Assembly (NCBI RefSeq): GCF_003667705.1
Contig: NZ_CP033019.1
Span: 1,116,001-1,180,000 of the forward strand
Source of the DNA: Janthinobacterium agaricidamnosum
GTDB taxonomy: Bacteria; Pseudomonadota; Gammaproteobacteria; Burkholderiales; Burkholderiaceae_D
Length of the DNA stretch: 64,000 nucleotides
Direction: 5' to 3'
In this document: positions 54,981 through 62,771 of the stretch, piece by piece
Layout of the letters: every line of letters starts with the position of its first letter
Position numbering within the stretch: position 1 is the first letter of the stretch
Position numbers and translations under genes: made by a program
The notes under the pieces: model-generated
The model's input: only the letters and a program-made list of their open reading frames with translations
Database searches by the model: none
Told to the model about the DNA's origin: nothing

Positions 54981-55727
54981 ATGATGCACAATAATTTTAA
55001 GGCGGTAAGAAGTGTGGTGCTGGCCGTGGCCGGTATGGGTGTTTGCCTGGGCGCGCAGGCCGGAACCGGCACGTCGCTACTCTCTCCCGGCTATCAAACG
55101 CAACTGGAAAGCTGGCTTGGCGAAGGCCGCCTGGCGCTGACGAATATCTACAGCAAGGCGGCGGGCGACACCTCGCTCGATTTTCACAAGGCCTCCGATG
55201 GCAAGGGGCGCACGTTTTCCGTCATGGAAGCGACCAATGCCTCGGGGCAAACCTGGCTCGTCGGTGGCTATAACCCGCAAAGCTGGAGTTCGACCGACGG
55301 CATGCATGTGACCATGGAAGATAGCCAGCGCACAGGCTTCCTGTTCAATCTGACAGCGGGTTTCATGCTGCCGCAATTGAAGCAGTATTTCAGCGGCGAT
55401 GGCATCGGCAAGGATCAGACCTACAATCAGGAAAATTATGGTCCCACCTTTGGTGTCGGCCATGATCTGTATGTACCGCAGGACTTGACGCACGGCGGCT
55501 ATTCTTCCCTTTACACCTACAATTACCGTGGACACCCGGCGAGCGGGATCAGCCTGATCGATGGTTCCAGTTTTACGGTACCGAACATTACGTACGGCGC
55601 GATACAGGTGTTTACCATCAGTGCGGTGCCGGAGCCTGCCACTTATGGCGTGCTGCTGGCGGGGCTGATCTTGCTCGCTGGCATGCATTTGCGTCAGCAG
55701 CGGACAAGCTTGCGCGCCCGCAGCTGA
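54981..55727 (+). CDS. PEP-CTERM protein with a TLDc-like domain
   Basis: 248 residues, exported. Signal peptide (VVLAVAGMGVCLGAQA). The core reads LDFHKASDGKGRTFSVMEAT, then TWLVGGYNPQSWSSTDG and TFGVGHDLYVPQDL, which match TLDc hallmarks: the CDGKGPT-type turn, GGY..QSWSS, and the TFGxGHDLY strand. The C-terminus is a PEP-CTERM tail, VPEPATYGVLLAGLILLAGM, followed by RQQR. Exosortases cleave such tails during surface sorting. ATG 54981 and 54984 are both possible, with GAGG upstream. Not in an operon with RidA. Domain call is from motif recognition. Confidence 0.85.
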   Translation: MMHNNFKAVRSVVLAVAGMGVCLGAQAGTGTSLLSPGYQTQLESWLGEGRLALTNIYSKAAGDTSLDFHKASDGKGRTFSVMEATNASGQTWLVGGYNPQSWSSTDGMHVTMEDSQRTGFLFNLTAGFMLPQLKQYFSGDGIGKDQTYNQENYGPTFGVGHDLYVPQDLTHGGYSSLYTYNYRGHPASGISLIDGSSFTVPNITYGAIQVFTISAVPEPATYGVLLAGLILLAGMHLRQQRTSLRARS

Positions 55728-55899
55728 ATGCTGCAGTCGCGCCGATATCGGATACGCTTGCGCGTGCCGCAGGAGCGGTGCGCCATGTCGCCTGCCGCGC
55801 CCTCGTTGCCGGAAAATTGATTGATGGCCATTAGCTCATCGGCAGTCGCCGAGGCTTGATGTTGTCGTATGAGCAACCACCCACGCTTGGGATTTTGTA

Positions 55900-57372
55900 G
55901 TGTTATTTAATACCTTTTCATTTTTCCTCATTTTCCTTCCGCTGGCACTGCTGGGCTACTTTGTCCTGTCACGCTATTCGCTGCGCCTGTCCATCATCTT
56001 TCTATTGCTGGCATCGGTTGCATTCTATTGTTACTGGGATATCGCCTTCCTGCCCTTGCTGGCCTTGTCGATCTGCACCAACTTTGCCGTCGGGCGCGCC
56101 ATTTCGCTGCACCATGGACAGGGCCGCCTGCGCCGGGCAAAGCTGTGGCTGATCGGCGGACTCGTCTTTAATCTGTCCCTGCTCGTCTTTTTCAAGTACT
56201 TTGACTTCCTGTTGAGCAATATTGCCGCGCTCACGGGGGCGCCCATAGAGCCCATCGGGATTACTTTGCCCATCGGTATTTCCTTCTTCACCTTCACGCA
56301 AATCGCCTATCTAGTCGATTGCCATGCCGGCAAGGTCAAGGACTATCAACCTGAAAGCTACGGCTTGTTCGTTACGTACTTCCCCCACCTGATTGCCGGC
56401 CCCATCCTGCATCACAAGGAGATGATGCCGCAGTTCTCGGAGCCGGCCCGGCACGTTCCGTATCGCGGGCGGCTGGTGGTGGGCCTGAGTTTCTTTACCA
56501 TCGGCCTGTTCAAGAAGGTCGTCCTGGCCGATGGCGTGGCCCGCTTCGTAGGGCCCGTCTTTGACCTGCATCATCAGCACCTGAGCATGCTCGAAGCCTG
56601 GGCCGGAGCCCTGGCCTATACTTTCCAGTTGTATTTCGATTTCTCGGCGTATTCCGACATGGCCTATGGCTTGTCTTATATGTTCGGCATCGTCTTGCCC
56701 ATCAATTTCAACTCGCCATACAAGGCGGCGTCCATCATCGATTTCTGGCGCCGCTGGCATATCACCCTGTCCAATTTTCTGCGCGACTACCTGTACATTC
56801 CGCTGGGCGGCAATCGCAAGAGTGCGTTCTTGCGCTACCGCAATCTGTTGCTGACGATGCTGCTGGGTGGACTGTGGCACGGCGCCAATTGGACGTTCTT
56901 GCTGTGGGGCATGTTGCACGGTATTTATCTGATCATTAACCATGCCTTGCGGCACATGCTGGGCGGGCGTAGCAACTGGGCGCTGCGCCTGGGCGGCGCC
57001 TGCGCCACCTTCCTGGCCGTGGTTGTGGCCTGGGTCTTCTTCCGCGCCAATTCGGTGGGTGTGGCGCTGGACGTGCTGCATGCGATGTGGGGTGGCACTC
57101 TGACGCCAGCCATGCGCGAGACCGTGTTGGGCATGAGCCGCATCATGGAGCTTGGCAGTTGCCTGTGGTGGCTGGGCGCCTGCGCCGTTATCGCTTTCTT
57201 TTTGCCGAATGCCTATGACCTGCTGGGCCGTGGCTTGCGTCTGGAGCAGGAAAACCGTCTGGAAGGCGGGCGCGGCAACTTGTTGCTGGGTGCCTTGCTG
57301 TTGTTGTGCCTGTTCTTGCTGTCGATCAGCGAGACCCGTGGCGTATCCGAATTTCTGTATTTTAACTTTTAA
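55900..57372 (+). CDS. MBOAT O-acyltransferase, AlgI-like
   Basis: 490 residues, about 11-12 membrane helices. AlgI-type motifs: LPIGISFFTFTQIAYLVDCHAGK (about 124-146), YFPHLIAGPILHHKEMMPQ, LYFDFSAYSDMAYGLSYMFG (about 246-265), FWRRWHITLSNFLRDYLYIPLGG, and the catalytic His in GGLWHGANWTF. It transfers acetyl groups across the membrane for periplasmic sugar acetylation. The start is GTG 55900 with weak Shine-Dalgarno. Followed after 6 bases by an SGNH partner, the usual AlgI/AlgJ-X pairing; presumably acetylates the exopolysaccharide encoded downstream (inference). Confidence 0.92.
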   Translation: MLFNTFSFFLIFLPLALLGYFVLSRYSLRLSIIFLLLASVAFYCYWDIAFLPLLALSICTNFAVGRAISLHHGQGRLRRAKLWLIGGLVFNLSLLVFFKYFDFLLSNIAALTGAPIEPIGITLPIGISFFTFTQIAYLVDCHAGKVKDYQPESYGLFVTYFPHLIAGPILHHKEMMPQFSEPARHVPYRGRLVVGLSFFTIGLFKKVVLADGVARFVGPVFDLHHQHLSMLEAWAGALAYTFQLYFDFSAYSDMAYGLSYMFGIVLPINFNSPYKAASIIDFWRRWHITLSNFLRDYLYIPLGGNRKSAFLRYRNLLLTMLLGGLWHGANWTFLLWGMLHGIYLIINHALRHMLGGRSNWALRLGGACATFLAVVVAWVFFRANSVGVALDVLHAMWGGTLTPAMRETVLGMSRIMELGSCLWWLGACAVIAFFLPNAYDLLGRGLRLEQENRLEGGRGNLLLGALLLLCLFLLSISETRGVSEFLYFNF

Positions 57373-57378
57373 ATCATC

Positions 57379-58401
57379 ATGCGTTCATCCATTACGATAG
57401 GAATCGGTGTGCTGCTGATGGCGCTGGTGCTCGAGGCTGTGTTGCAGTGCCTGCCGGTGTCGTCCGGCTTGCGCCTCGCGCAAAGCAGTGCAAGCATGCC
57501 GCTCAGCCGTTACTTGCCCCGGCAGGAGTATGTGTATTCGCATGGCTGGGCATTGTCGAACGCGCGCCGCGGTGTCACCAACGGGCAGGGTTTTGCCAAT
57601 TCCGCCGAGTTCAAGCCGGATCCCGCCGTGCTGGTGCTGGGCGACAGCTTTGTCGAAAGCCTGATGCTCGACTACCCCGACACCCTGCAGGGGGAGCTGG
57701 ACCGCATGCTGGGCGGGGCCGTGGTGTCGGCCGCCAGTTCGGGCAACGGCTTGGCCGATACGCTCGAGATGCTGCGCCATTATGCGCCGCGCCTGCATCC
57801 ACGCAACGTGGTCGTTCTGATCGATTCGGGAAATCTGAACAACCTGCTGTTGCCCGCACCACGCAGCCACAACCAGTTCGTGGCCGGCCCTGATGGCGTG
57901 CGGACGGTCCATGTCGACTATGTCGAATCAAAGCTCAAGCGCTGGCTGGCGCACTCGGCCCTTGTGCGCTATACCTATTACAACCTGAAGCTGCCGGACT
58001 GGATATCGTCGCTGCGACGCGCAGCTCACGCGCCAGTGGCCGACGATACCGGGGCGGCGGCGCGCGACCAGATGCTGGCCTACTATTTCGCGCAGATCAA
58101 GGCGCTTCCCGGCGCCGCCGACAGGCAAATGGTCTTTGTGGTCGATGGGGAGCGCAACACCTTGTATGAGCCGAAGAAGGGCAAACCGTCGTGGCACGGC
58201 GATGACCGCCAAGTTTTCATGGCGCAGGCGAGGCAGCATGGCCACGTCGTGGTCGACATGCAGCCCGTGTTCGAGGAGCATTGGCGCGAGCATGCCGAGC
58301 GGCTCGATTTTCTGCCGATGGATGGCCACTGGAACAAGGTGGCGCATGGCTTGGCGGCGCAGCATGTCATGCCCTTGCTGTTGCCGGCCGGGCAGCCATA
58401 G
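57379..58401 (+). CDS. SGNH/AlgX-like acetyltransferase partner protein
   Basis: 340 residues. N-terminal signal anchor (SSITIGIGVLLMALVLEAVLQCL), then an SGNH hydrolase fold: block I VLVLGDSFVESLML (Ser near 93), Asn/Gly in SSGNGLADTLEML, and block V with catalytic Asp/His in LPMDGHWNKVAH near 312-323. This is the AlgJ/AlgX-type periplasmic partner that receives acetyl groups from MBOAT proteins. It starts 6 bases after the MBOAT gene, so they form one operon. About 90 bases after its stop comes tRNA-Arg. Confidence 0.85.
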   Translation: MRSSITIGIGVLLMALVLEAVLQCLPVSSGLRLAQSSASMPLSRYLPRQEYVYSHGWALSNARRGVTNGQGFANSAEFKPDPAVLVLGDSFVESLMLDYPDTLQGELDRMLGGAVVSAASSGNGLADTLEMLRHYAPRLHPRNVVVLIDSGNLNNLLLPAPRSHNQFVAGPDGVRTVHVDYVESKLKRWLAHSALVRYTYYNLKLPDWISSLRRAAHAPVADDTGAAARDQMLAYYFAQIKALPGAADRQMVFVVDGERNTLYEPKKGKPSWHGDDRQVFMAQARQHGHVVVDMQPVFEEHWREHAERLDFLPMDGHWNKVAHGLAAQHVMPLLLPAGQP

Positions 58402-58479
58402 CCGGGAGCCGCGCGCCACGCCAGCCGGATTTTCCGTTGCGTACCAGCGTCCGCTATGTCCACGGTGCGCGCCACCCTG

Positions 58480-58485
58480 TATAAT
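58480..58485 (+). promoter_or_regulatory. -10 element (TATAAT) before tRNA-Arg
   Basis: A perfect TATAAT ends 12 bases before the tRNA. The -35 at 17-base spacing (TGTCCA) is poor. Confidence 0.5.
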
Positions 58486-58497
58486 GCCGCTGCGCGT

Positions 58498-58572
58498 GTC
58501 GCCATCGTACAATGGATAGTACAAGGTCCTCCTAAGACTTAAATGCAGGTTCGATTCCTGCTGGCGACACCA
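58498..58572 (+). tRNA. tRNA-Arg (anticodon CCT)
   Basis: Complete cloverleaf, with CCA encoded. Acceptor GTCGCCA (58498-58504) pairs with TGGCGAC (58562-58568). D stem GTAC/GTAC (58507-58522), anticodon stem AGGTC/GACTT around CTCCTAA with anticodon CCT at 58531-58533, T stem GCAGG/CCTGC around TTCGATT. It reads AGG codons. The 3' end of such tRNA genes can serve as an integration site, but no integrase lies beside it. Confidence 0.95.
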
Positions 58573-58732
58573 CATTCCACGCAACGCGCGCCGGTGGCCT
58601 GAGTTCATGCTGGCTGCAATGTACTGGTGGTGCCGAGTTGTCGGTACAATGCGTGCTTCATTCATCCAATCGGCAGCTGTTTGGCGCACCACGCGGTGCG
58701 CGCGAGGCGGCGCCCGTACACCTTTACTCATT

Positions 58733-60625
58733 ATGGCTGTCATTTCTCTTTCATCGGCGCAACTTGCGTTCGGTCACGTCGCGCTGCTCGATCACGCGGA
58801 ATTTTCATTGGAAACCTCGGAACGGGTCGGTCTGATCGGCCGCAACGGCACAGGCAAATCCTCCTTATTGAAAGTCATTTCGGGCAAGTTCAAGCTCGAT
58901 GACGGCCTGTTGGTGATGCAGCAAGGCATCAAGATCGCCTATGTGGAGCAGGAGCCGCAATTCGATCCGGACATGTCCGTGTTCGACGCCGTCGCGTCCG
59001 GCATGGGCGAGTCGCAGGCCTGGTTGAAGGAATACGATGCGCTGACGGGCCAGTTTGGCCAGGGTAATGACGACGAACTGATGGAACGCATGCACGACAT
59101 CCAGGTCAAACTCGATGCGGCCGATGCATGGAGCTTGCCGAACAAGGTGGAAACCGTACTCGACCGCTTGAACCTGACGGGCGACATGGCCATGAAAACC
59201 CTGTCGGGCGGCATGCAGAAGCGCGTGGCGCTGGCGCGCGCGCTGGTGTCGGCACCCGACGTGCTGCTGCTCGATGAGCCGACCAACCATCTGGACTTCA
59301 GTTCCATCCTGTGGCTGGAAGGCTTGCTGCGCGACTTCAAGGGCAGCGTGCTGTTCATCACCCATGACCGCTCCTTCCTCGACAACGTTGCCACGCGCAT
59401 CATCGAACTCGACCGCGGCCGCCTGCTGTCGTATCCGGGCAACTTCACGGCTTACCAGACCCGCAAGGCGGAGCAGCTGGAAATCGAGGAAGTGGAAAAC
59501 GCCAAGTTCGACAAGTTCCTGGCGCAGGAAGAGGTGTGGATACGCAAGGGCGTCAAGGCGCGCCGCGTGCGCGACGAAGGCCGCGTACGCCGCCTGGAAG
59601 CGCTGCGCCTGACGCGCAATGCGCGCCGCGAACAGCAGGGCCAAGTGAAACTGGACGTGTCGGCCGGCGAACGCTCGGGCAAGATCGTGGCGGACCTGGA
59701 AAACGTTTCGAAGATCTACGGCGACAAGGTCATCGTCAAGGATTTCAGCGCCACCATCTTGCGCGGCGACAAGGTTGGCCTGATCGGCGCCAACGGCGCC
59801 GGCAAGACCACCTTGCTGAAAATGATTCTGGGTGAAGAGCAGTCGGACACGGGCACCATCCGCCTGGGCACCAAGCTGCAGGTCGCGTATTTCGACCAGA
59901 TGCGCACGCAGCTGAACGAAGAGGCGAACCTGATGGAGACCATCGCGCCTGGCAGCGACTGGGTCGAGATCAATGGCCAGCGCCGTCACGTGATGACGTA
60001 CCTGAACGACTTCCTGTTCGCGCCGGAACGTGCCCGTTCGCCCGTCAAGTCGCTGTCCGGTGGCGAGCGCAACCGTTTGCTGCTGGCGCGCCTGTTCGCC
60101 AAGCCGGCCAACGTGCTGGTGCTCGATGAGCCGACCAATGACTTGGATATCGATACCCTGGAATTGCTGGAAGAGTTGCTGGAAGAATACACCGGCACCG
60201 TCTTCCTCGTCAGCCATGACCGTACCTTCCTCGACAACGTGGTCACGCAGGTGATCGTCGCCGAAGGCGAGGGCAAGTGGCGCGAATTCGTCGGCGGCTA
60301 CACGGACTGGGAGCGCGTGCGCACCTTGCCGATCGCCACGGCGCCTGCCAGCAAGCCGGCCGTGAAGGTCGAAGCTGCCGCACCCGTTGCCAAGCAGAAA
60401 AAGCTCAGCTACAAGGAGCAGCGCGAACTGGAAGAGTTGCCGAAACTGATCGCCAAGCTGGAAGACGAGCAATCGGTGCTGGCCGCCGAACTGTCGCATC
60501 CGGACTTCTACAAAAAGACGCCGGCCGAAGGCAAGCGCCTGAATGCACGCGTGGCCGAGATCGAAGGCGAACTGCTGGAAGCGCTGGAAAAGTGGGAGCA
60601 GATCGAGGCGCGCAGCAATGCCTGA
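58733..60625 (+). CDS. uup: ABC-F family ATPase Uup
   Basis: 630 residues, cytoplasmic, no membrane segments. Two ABC domains: Walker A GLIGRNGTGKSSLLKVISG and GLIGANGAGKTTLLKMILG, signatures LSGGMQKRVALARAL and LSGGERNRLLLARLF, Walker B VLLLDEPTNHLDF and VLVLDEPTNDLDI. Between them is the ABC-F linker (about 240-320, FDKFLAQEEVWIRKGVKARRVRDEGRVRRL), and at the end a coiled-coil DNA-binding-type domain (about 555-630, KKLSYKEQRELEELPKLIAKLEDE), the Uup hallmark. Uup acts in ribosome assembly or replication-related stability. ATG 58733 yields the conserved start; no strong Shine-Dalgarno. Confidence 0.93.
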   Translation: MAVISLSSAQLAFGHVALLDHAEFSLETSERVGLIGRNGTGKSSLLKVISGKFKLDDGLLVMQQGIKIAYVEQEPQFDPDMSVFDAVASGMGESQAWLKEYDALTGQFGQGNDDELMERMHDIQVKLDAADAWSLPNKVETVLDRLNLTGDMAMKTLSGGMQKRVALARALVSAPDVLLLDEPTNHLDFSSILWLEGLLRDFKGSVLFITHDRSFLDNVATRIIELDRGRLLSYPGNFTAYQTRKAEQLEIEEVENAKFDKFLAQEEVWIRKGVKARRVRDEGRVRRLEALRLTRNARREQQGQVKLDVSAGERSGKIVADLENVSKIYGDKVIVKDFSATILRGDKVGLIGANGAGKTTLLKMILGEEQSDTGTIRLGTKLQVAYFDQMRTQLNEEANLMETIAPGSDWVEINGQRRHVMTYLNDFLFAPERARSPVKSLSGGERNRLLLARLFAKPANVLVLDEPTNDLDIDTLELLEELLEEYTGTVFLVSHDRTFLDNVVTQVIVAEGEGKWREFVGGYTDWERVRTLPIATAPASKPAVKVEAAAPVAKQKKLSYKEQRELEELPKLIAKLEDEQSVLAAELSHPDFYKKTPAEGKRLNARVAEIEGELLEALEKWEQIEARSNA

Positions 60626-60803
60626 TTAGTTTCTTGCATACCCTGTTGTAATTTAAGTTAGGATTACTTGCCACGGCAACGGTTCTGCTTGATATAATTA
60701 TATAATTATATTTTTTACATCGGGGGATGCATGTTTGTTATCAAAAACACGCGCTCCGGACCACTGCGTCCGGCGCGTGGTTCCACCTCCGGTGCGCATC
60801 GGC

Positions 60804-61466
60804 ATGTTTGACCGCGCCGCCTTGCCCCGGGTAGCGCCATTCCTGGCCTACCTCTCCTTTATCTTCATCGCCGACATGCTGGGCCGGGCCGGCTTTGCCG
60901 CGCAGGATTTGCGCTGGCTGTACGCCGTCAAGATCGGCGTCGTGCTGGGCATGTTGTTGTACTGGCGCCGCAGCTATACAGAACTGGTCTGGACAGGGCT
61001 GGGTGCGCGCGCTATTGCCGTCGCCATCTCCGCCGGACTTGTTGTTTTTTTGCTGTGGATTAATTTGAATGCGGGCTGGATGAGTATCGGCAGCGCCGAC
61101 GGTTTCGATCCCCGCAATGACGGCAGCATCGAGTGGACGCTGGTGGTGCTGCGCATCGCCGGCGCGGCGCTCGTGGTGCCTGTGATGGAAGAGCTGTTCT
61201 GGCGCTCCTTCCTGCTGCGCTGGATCGATGCCCCGGACTTTCTGAAATTTAACCCGCGTCTGGCGAGTGCAAAGGCCTTTGTTGTCAGCGTGGTACTGTT
61301 TGGCTTCGAACACAATTTGTGGCTGGCCGGTATCGTTGCCGGTGCTGCTTATAGCTTGCTGTACATGCGCAGCCAGAACCTATGGTCGCCGATCCTCGCG
61401 CATGGCGTGACGAATGGCGTGCTGGGCCTCTGGATTGTTTCCGGTGGACACTGGACTTACTGGTAA
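60804..61466 (+). CDS. CAAX prenyl protease-related CPBP membrane protein (PEP-CTERM-associated)
   Basis: About 220 residues from ATG 60804, or longer from GTG 60792 or TTG 60735; the start is uncertain. About seven helices. Glutamic intramembrane protease motifs: EELFWRSFLLRW (EExxxR), FGFEHNLWLAGIVAGAAYS (FxxxH) and ILAHGVTNGVLG (HxxxN). It resembles the CAAX-protease-related family found beside exosortase and exopolysaccharide genes. It precedes the EpsL-like gene by 34 bases and probably begins the polysaccharide operon. An A/T-rich TATAAT-containing region at 60690-60720 is a likely promoter. Confidence 0.8.
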   Translation: MFDRAALPRVAPFLAYLSFIFIADMLGRAGFAAQDLRWLYAVKIGVVLGMLLYWRRSYTELVWTGLGARAIAVAISAGLVVFLLWINLNAGWMSIGSADGFDPRNDGSIEWTLVVLRIAGAALVVPVMEELFWRSFLLRWIDAPDFLKFNPRLASAKAFVVSVVLFGFEHNLWLAGIVAGAAYSLLYMRSQNLWSPILAHGVTNGVLGLWIVSGGHWTYW

Positions 61467-61500
61467 TATTGCCAACTAACTGTTTGCTCTTTCAAAGACA

Positions 61501-62763
61501 ATGCCCATGTTGAATTCCCCGCCAAAAAGCCTCCGTAGCCACCCATGTCTGCCGCCTGGCATGCCGCTCATGTCTATCTTGCGTGCCGCTTGCGTGCTCG
61601 TGGTCGGAGGTGTGGCCAGCTCGTCGGCAATGGCCGCCTGGAGCGATACCATTTCCCCGTTCCTGGCGACCTCGTATTCCTATGACGACAATCTGTTGCG
61701 CCTCGACGACAATGTTCCCGGCTATAACGGTCCCCGTTCCGATACGTCGCGCCAGATACAGGCAGGTTTTCTCGTCAACCGGCCGATCGGGCGCCAGGTG
61801 CTGACGGGGCAGGCCAAGTGGTCGCGCGTGTCGTTCCAGCATTTTGACCAGTTCAACTACAGCGGCAAGGATTTCCTGGCCGATCTTGAATGGCATCTAG
61901 GCAATCATCTCGATGGCCATGCGGGCGCCCTGTATTCGCAAACTCTGACGCCGTTCAGCGATTTCCAGAGCACTGAACGCAATTTGCGTACGCGTCAGCG
62001 AGAGTACGTCGATGGCGGCTGGCGTTTCCATCCGAGCTGGCGCGTGCGTGGCGCTTACAGCCGTGAGCGCTACTCGTATGACTTGCTGTCGCAGCGCGTG
62101 TCCAACCGTGAAGAAAAAGCGACGGAACTGGGGCTTGATTATTTGCCTGCAAGCAATAGTCGTGTCGGCGTGCAGTTGCGGCATATCAATGGCAGCTATC
62201 CGAATCGCGTCAACGGCGGCCAGTTCGGCGTCGACGATGGCTATACCCAGGATGAGATCAAGGCGAATATTTATTGGAATTACAGTGCGATTACCCAAGT
62301 GCAACTCTTGGGTGGATGGGTGCGCCGCAGCCATTCCTTTTATTCGGGGCGCAATTCGAGCGGCGCCAACGGGCGCATCGTGGTGAACTGGGCGCCTCTG
62401 GGCAAGGTGCGTTTCACCGGTTCCCTGTGGCATGAGTATGGAGTAGTGGAAAATGCGCTGATTTCGAGCAGCCTGAATAATGGCGCCAGTGTTGCCGCCG
62501 CCTGGGATATCACGTCCAAGGTTCGCATGGATGCGCAACTGCGCCGCGAGAAGCGCGACTTTTCGGCCGCCAGCGGCCTGGTATTGCCCGTCGATGTCAG
62601 CGACACCTCGCATACCGAATCTCTGGGACTAACCTATGCTCCGCAGCCGAATATCCAGCTGGGTCTGAACGCCTTCCGCGACACGCGCAAGGGCGCACCT
62701 ATTATTAATACTGGCAGTTTCCGCGCCAAAGGCGTGTCGTTCAGCGCCAGTGTCCAGTTCTGA
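61501..62763 (+). CDS. epsL: EpsL-like outer-membrane protein of exosortase-B-type exopolysaccharide loci
   Basis: 420 residues. Signal peptide around SILRAACVLVVGGVASSSAMAA (about 25-46). The mature protein is beta-rich with alternating aromatic strands (SDTISPFLATSYSYDDNLLRLDD, NRVNGGQFGVDDGYTQDEIKAN) and ends with Phe (SFSASVQF), as an outer-membrane barrel would. Pattern and context match the EpsL protein linked to exosortase B, thought to export polysaccharide. The start is uncertain: ATG 61501, ATG 61507 or internal ATGs at 61561/61570. Nine bases after its stop comes the glucose phosphotransferase gene. Confidence 0.78.
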   Translation: MPMLNSPPKSLRSHPCLPPGMPLMSILRAACVLVVGGVASSSAMAAWSDTISPFLATSYSYDDNLLRLDDNVPGYNGPRSDTSRQIQAGFLVNRPIGRQVLTGQAKWSRVSFQHFDQFNYSGKDFLADLEWHLGNHLDGHAGALYSQTLTPFSDFQSTERNLRTRQREYVDGGWRFHPSWRVRGAYSRERYSYDLLSQRVSNREEKATELGLDYLPASNSRVGVQLRHINGSYPNRVNGGQFGVDDGYTQDEIKANIYWNYSAITQVQLLGGWVRRSHSFYSGRNSSGANGRIVVNWAPLGKVRFTGSLWHEYGVVENALISSSLNNGASVAAAWDITSKVRMDAQLRREKRDFSAASGLVLPVDVSDTSHTESLGLTYAPQPNIQLGLNAFRDTRKGAPIINTGSFRAKGVSFSASVQF

Positions 62764-62771
62764 AGAGCACT

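Noticed and set aside
58498..58572. tRNA-Arg as an attachment site of an integrated island.
   Set aside because: No integrase, no second copy of the tRNA 3' end seen in the window, and flanking genes look like normal chromosome.
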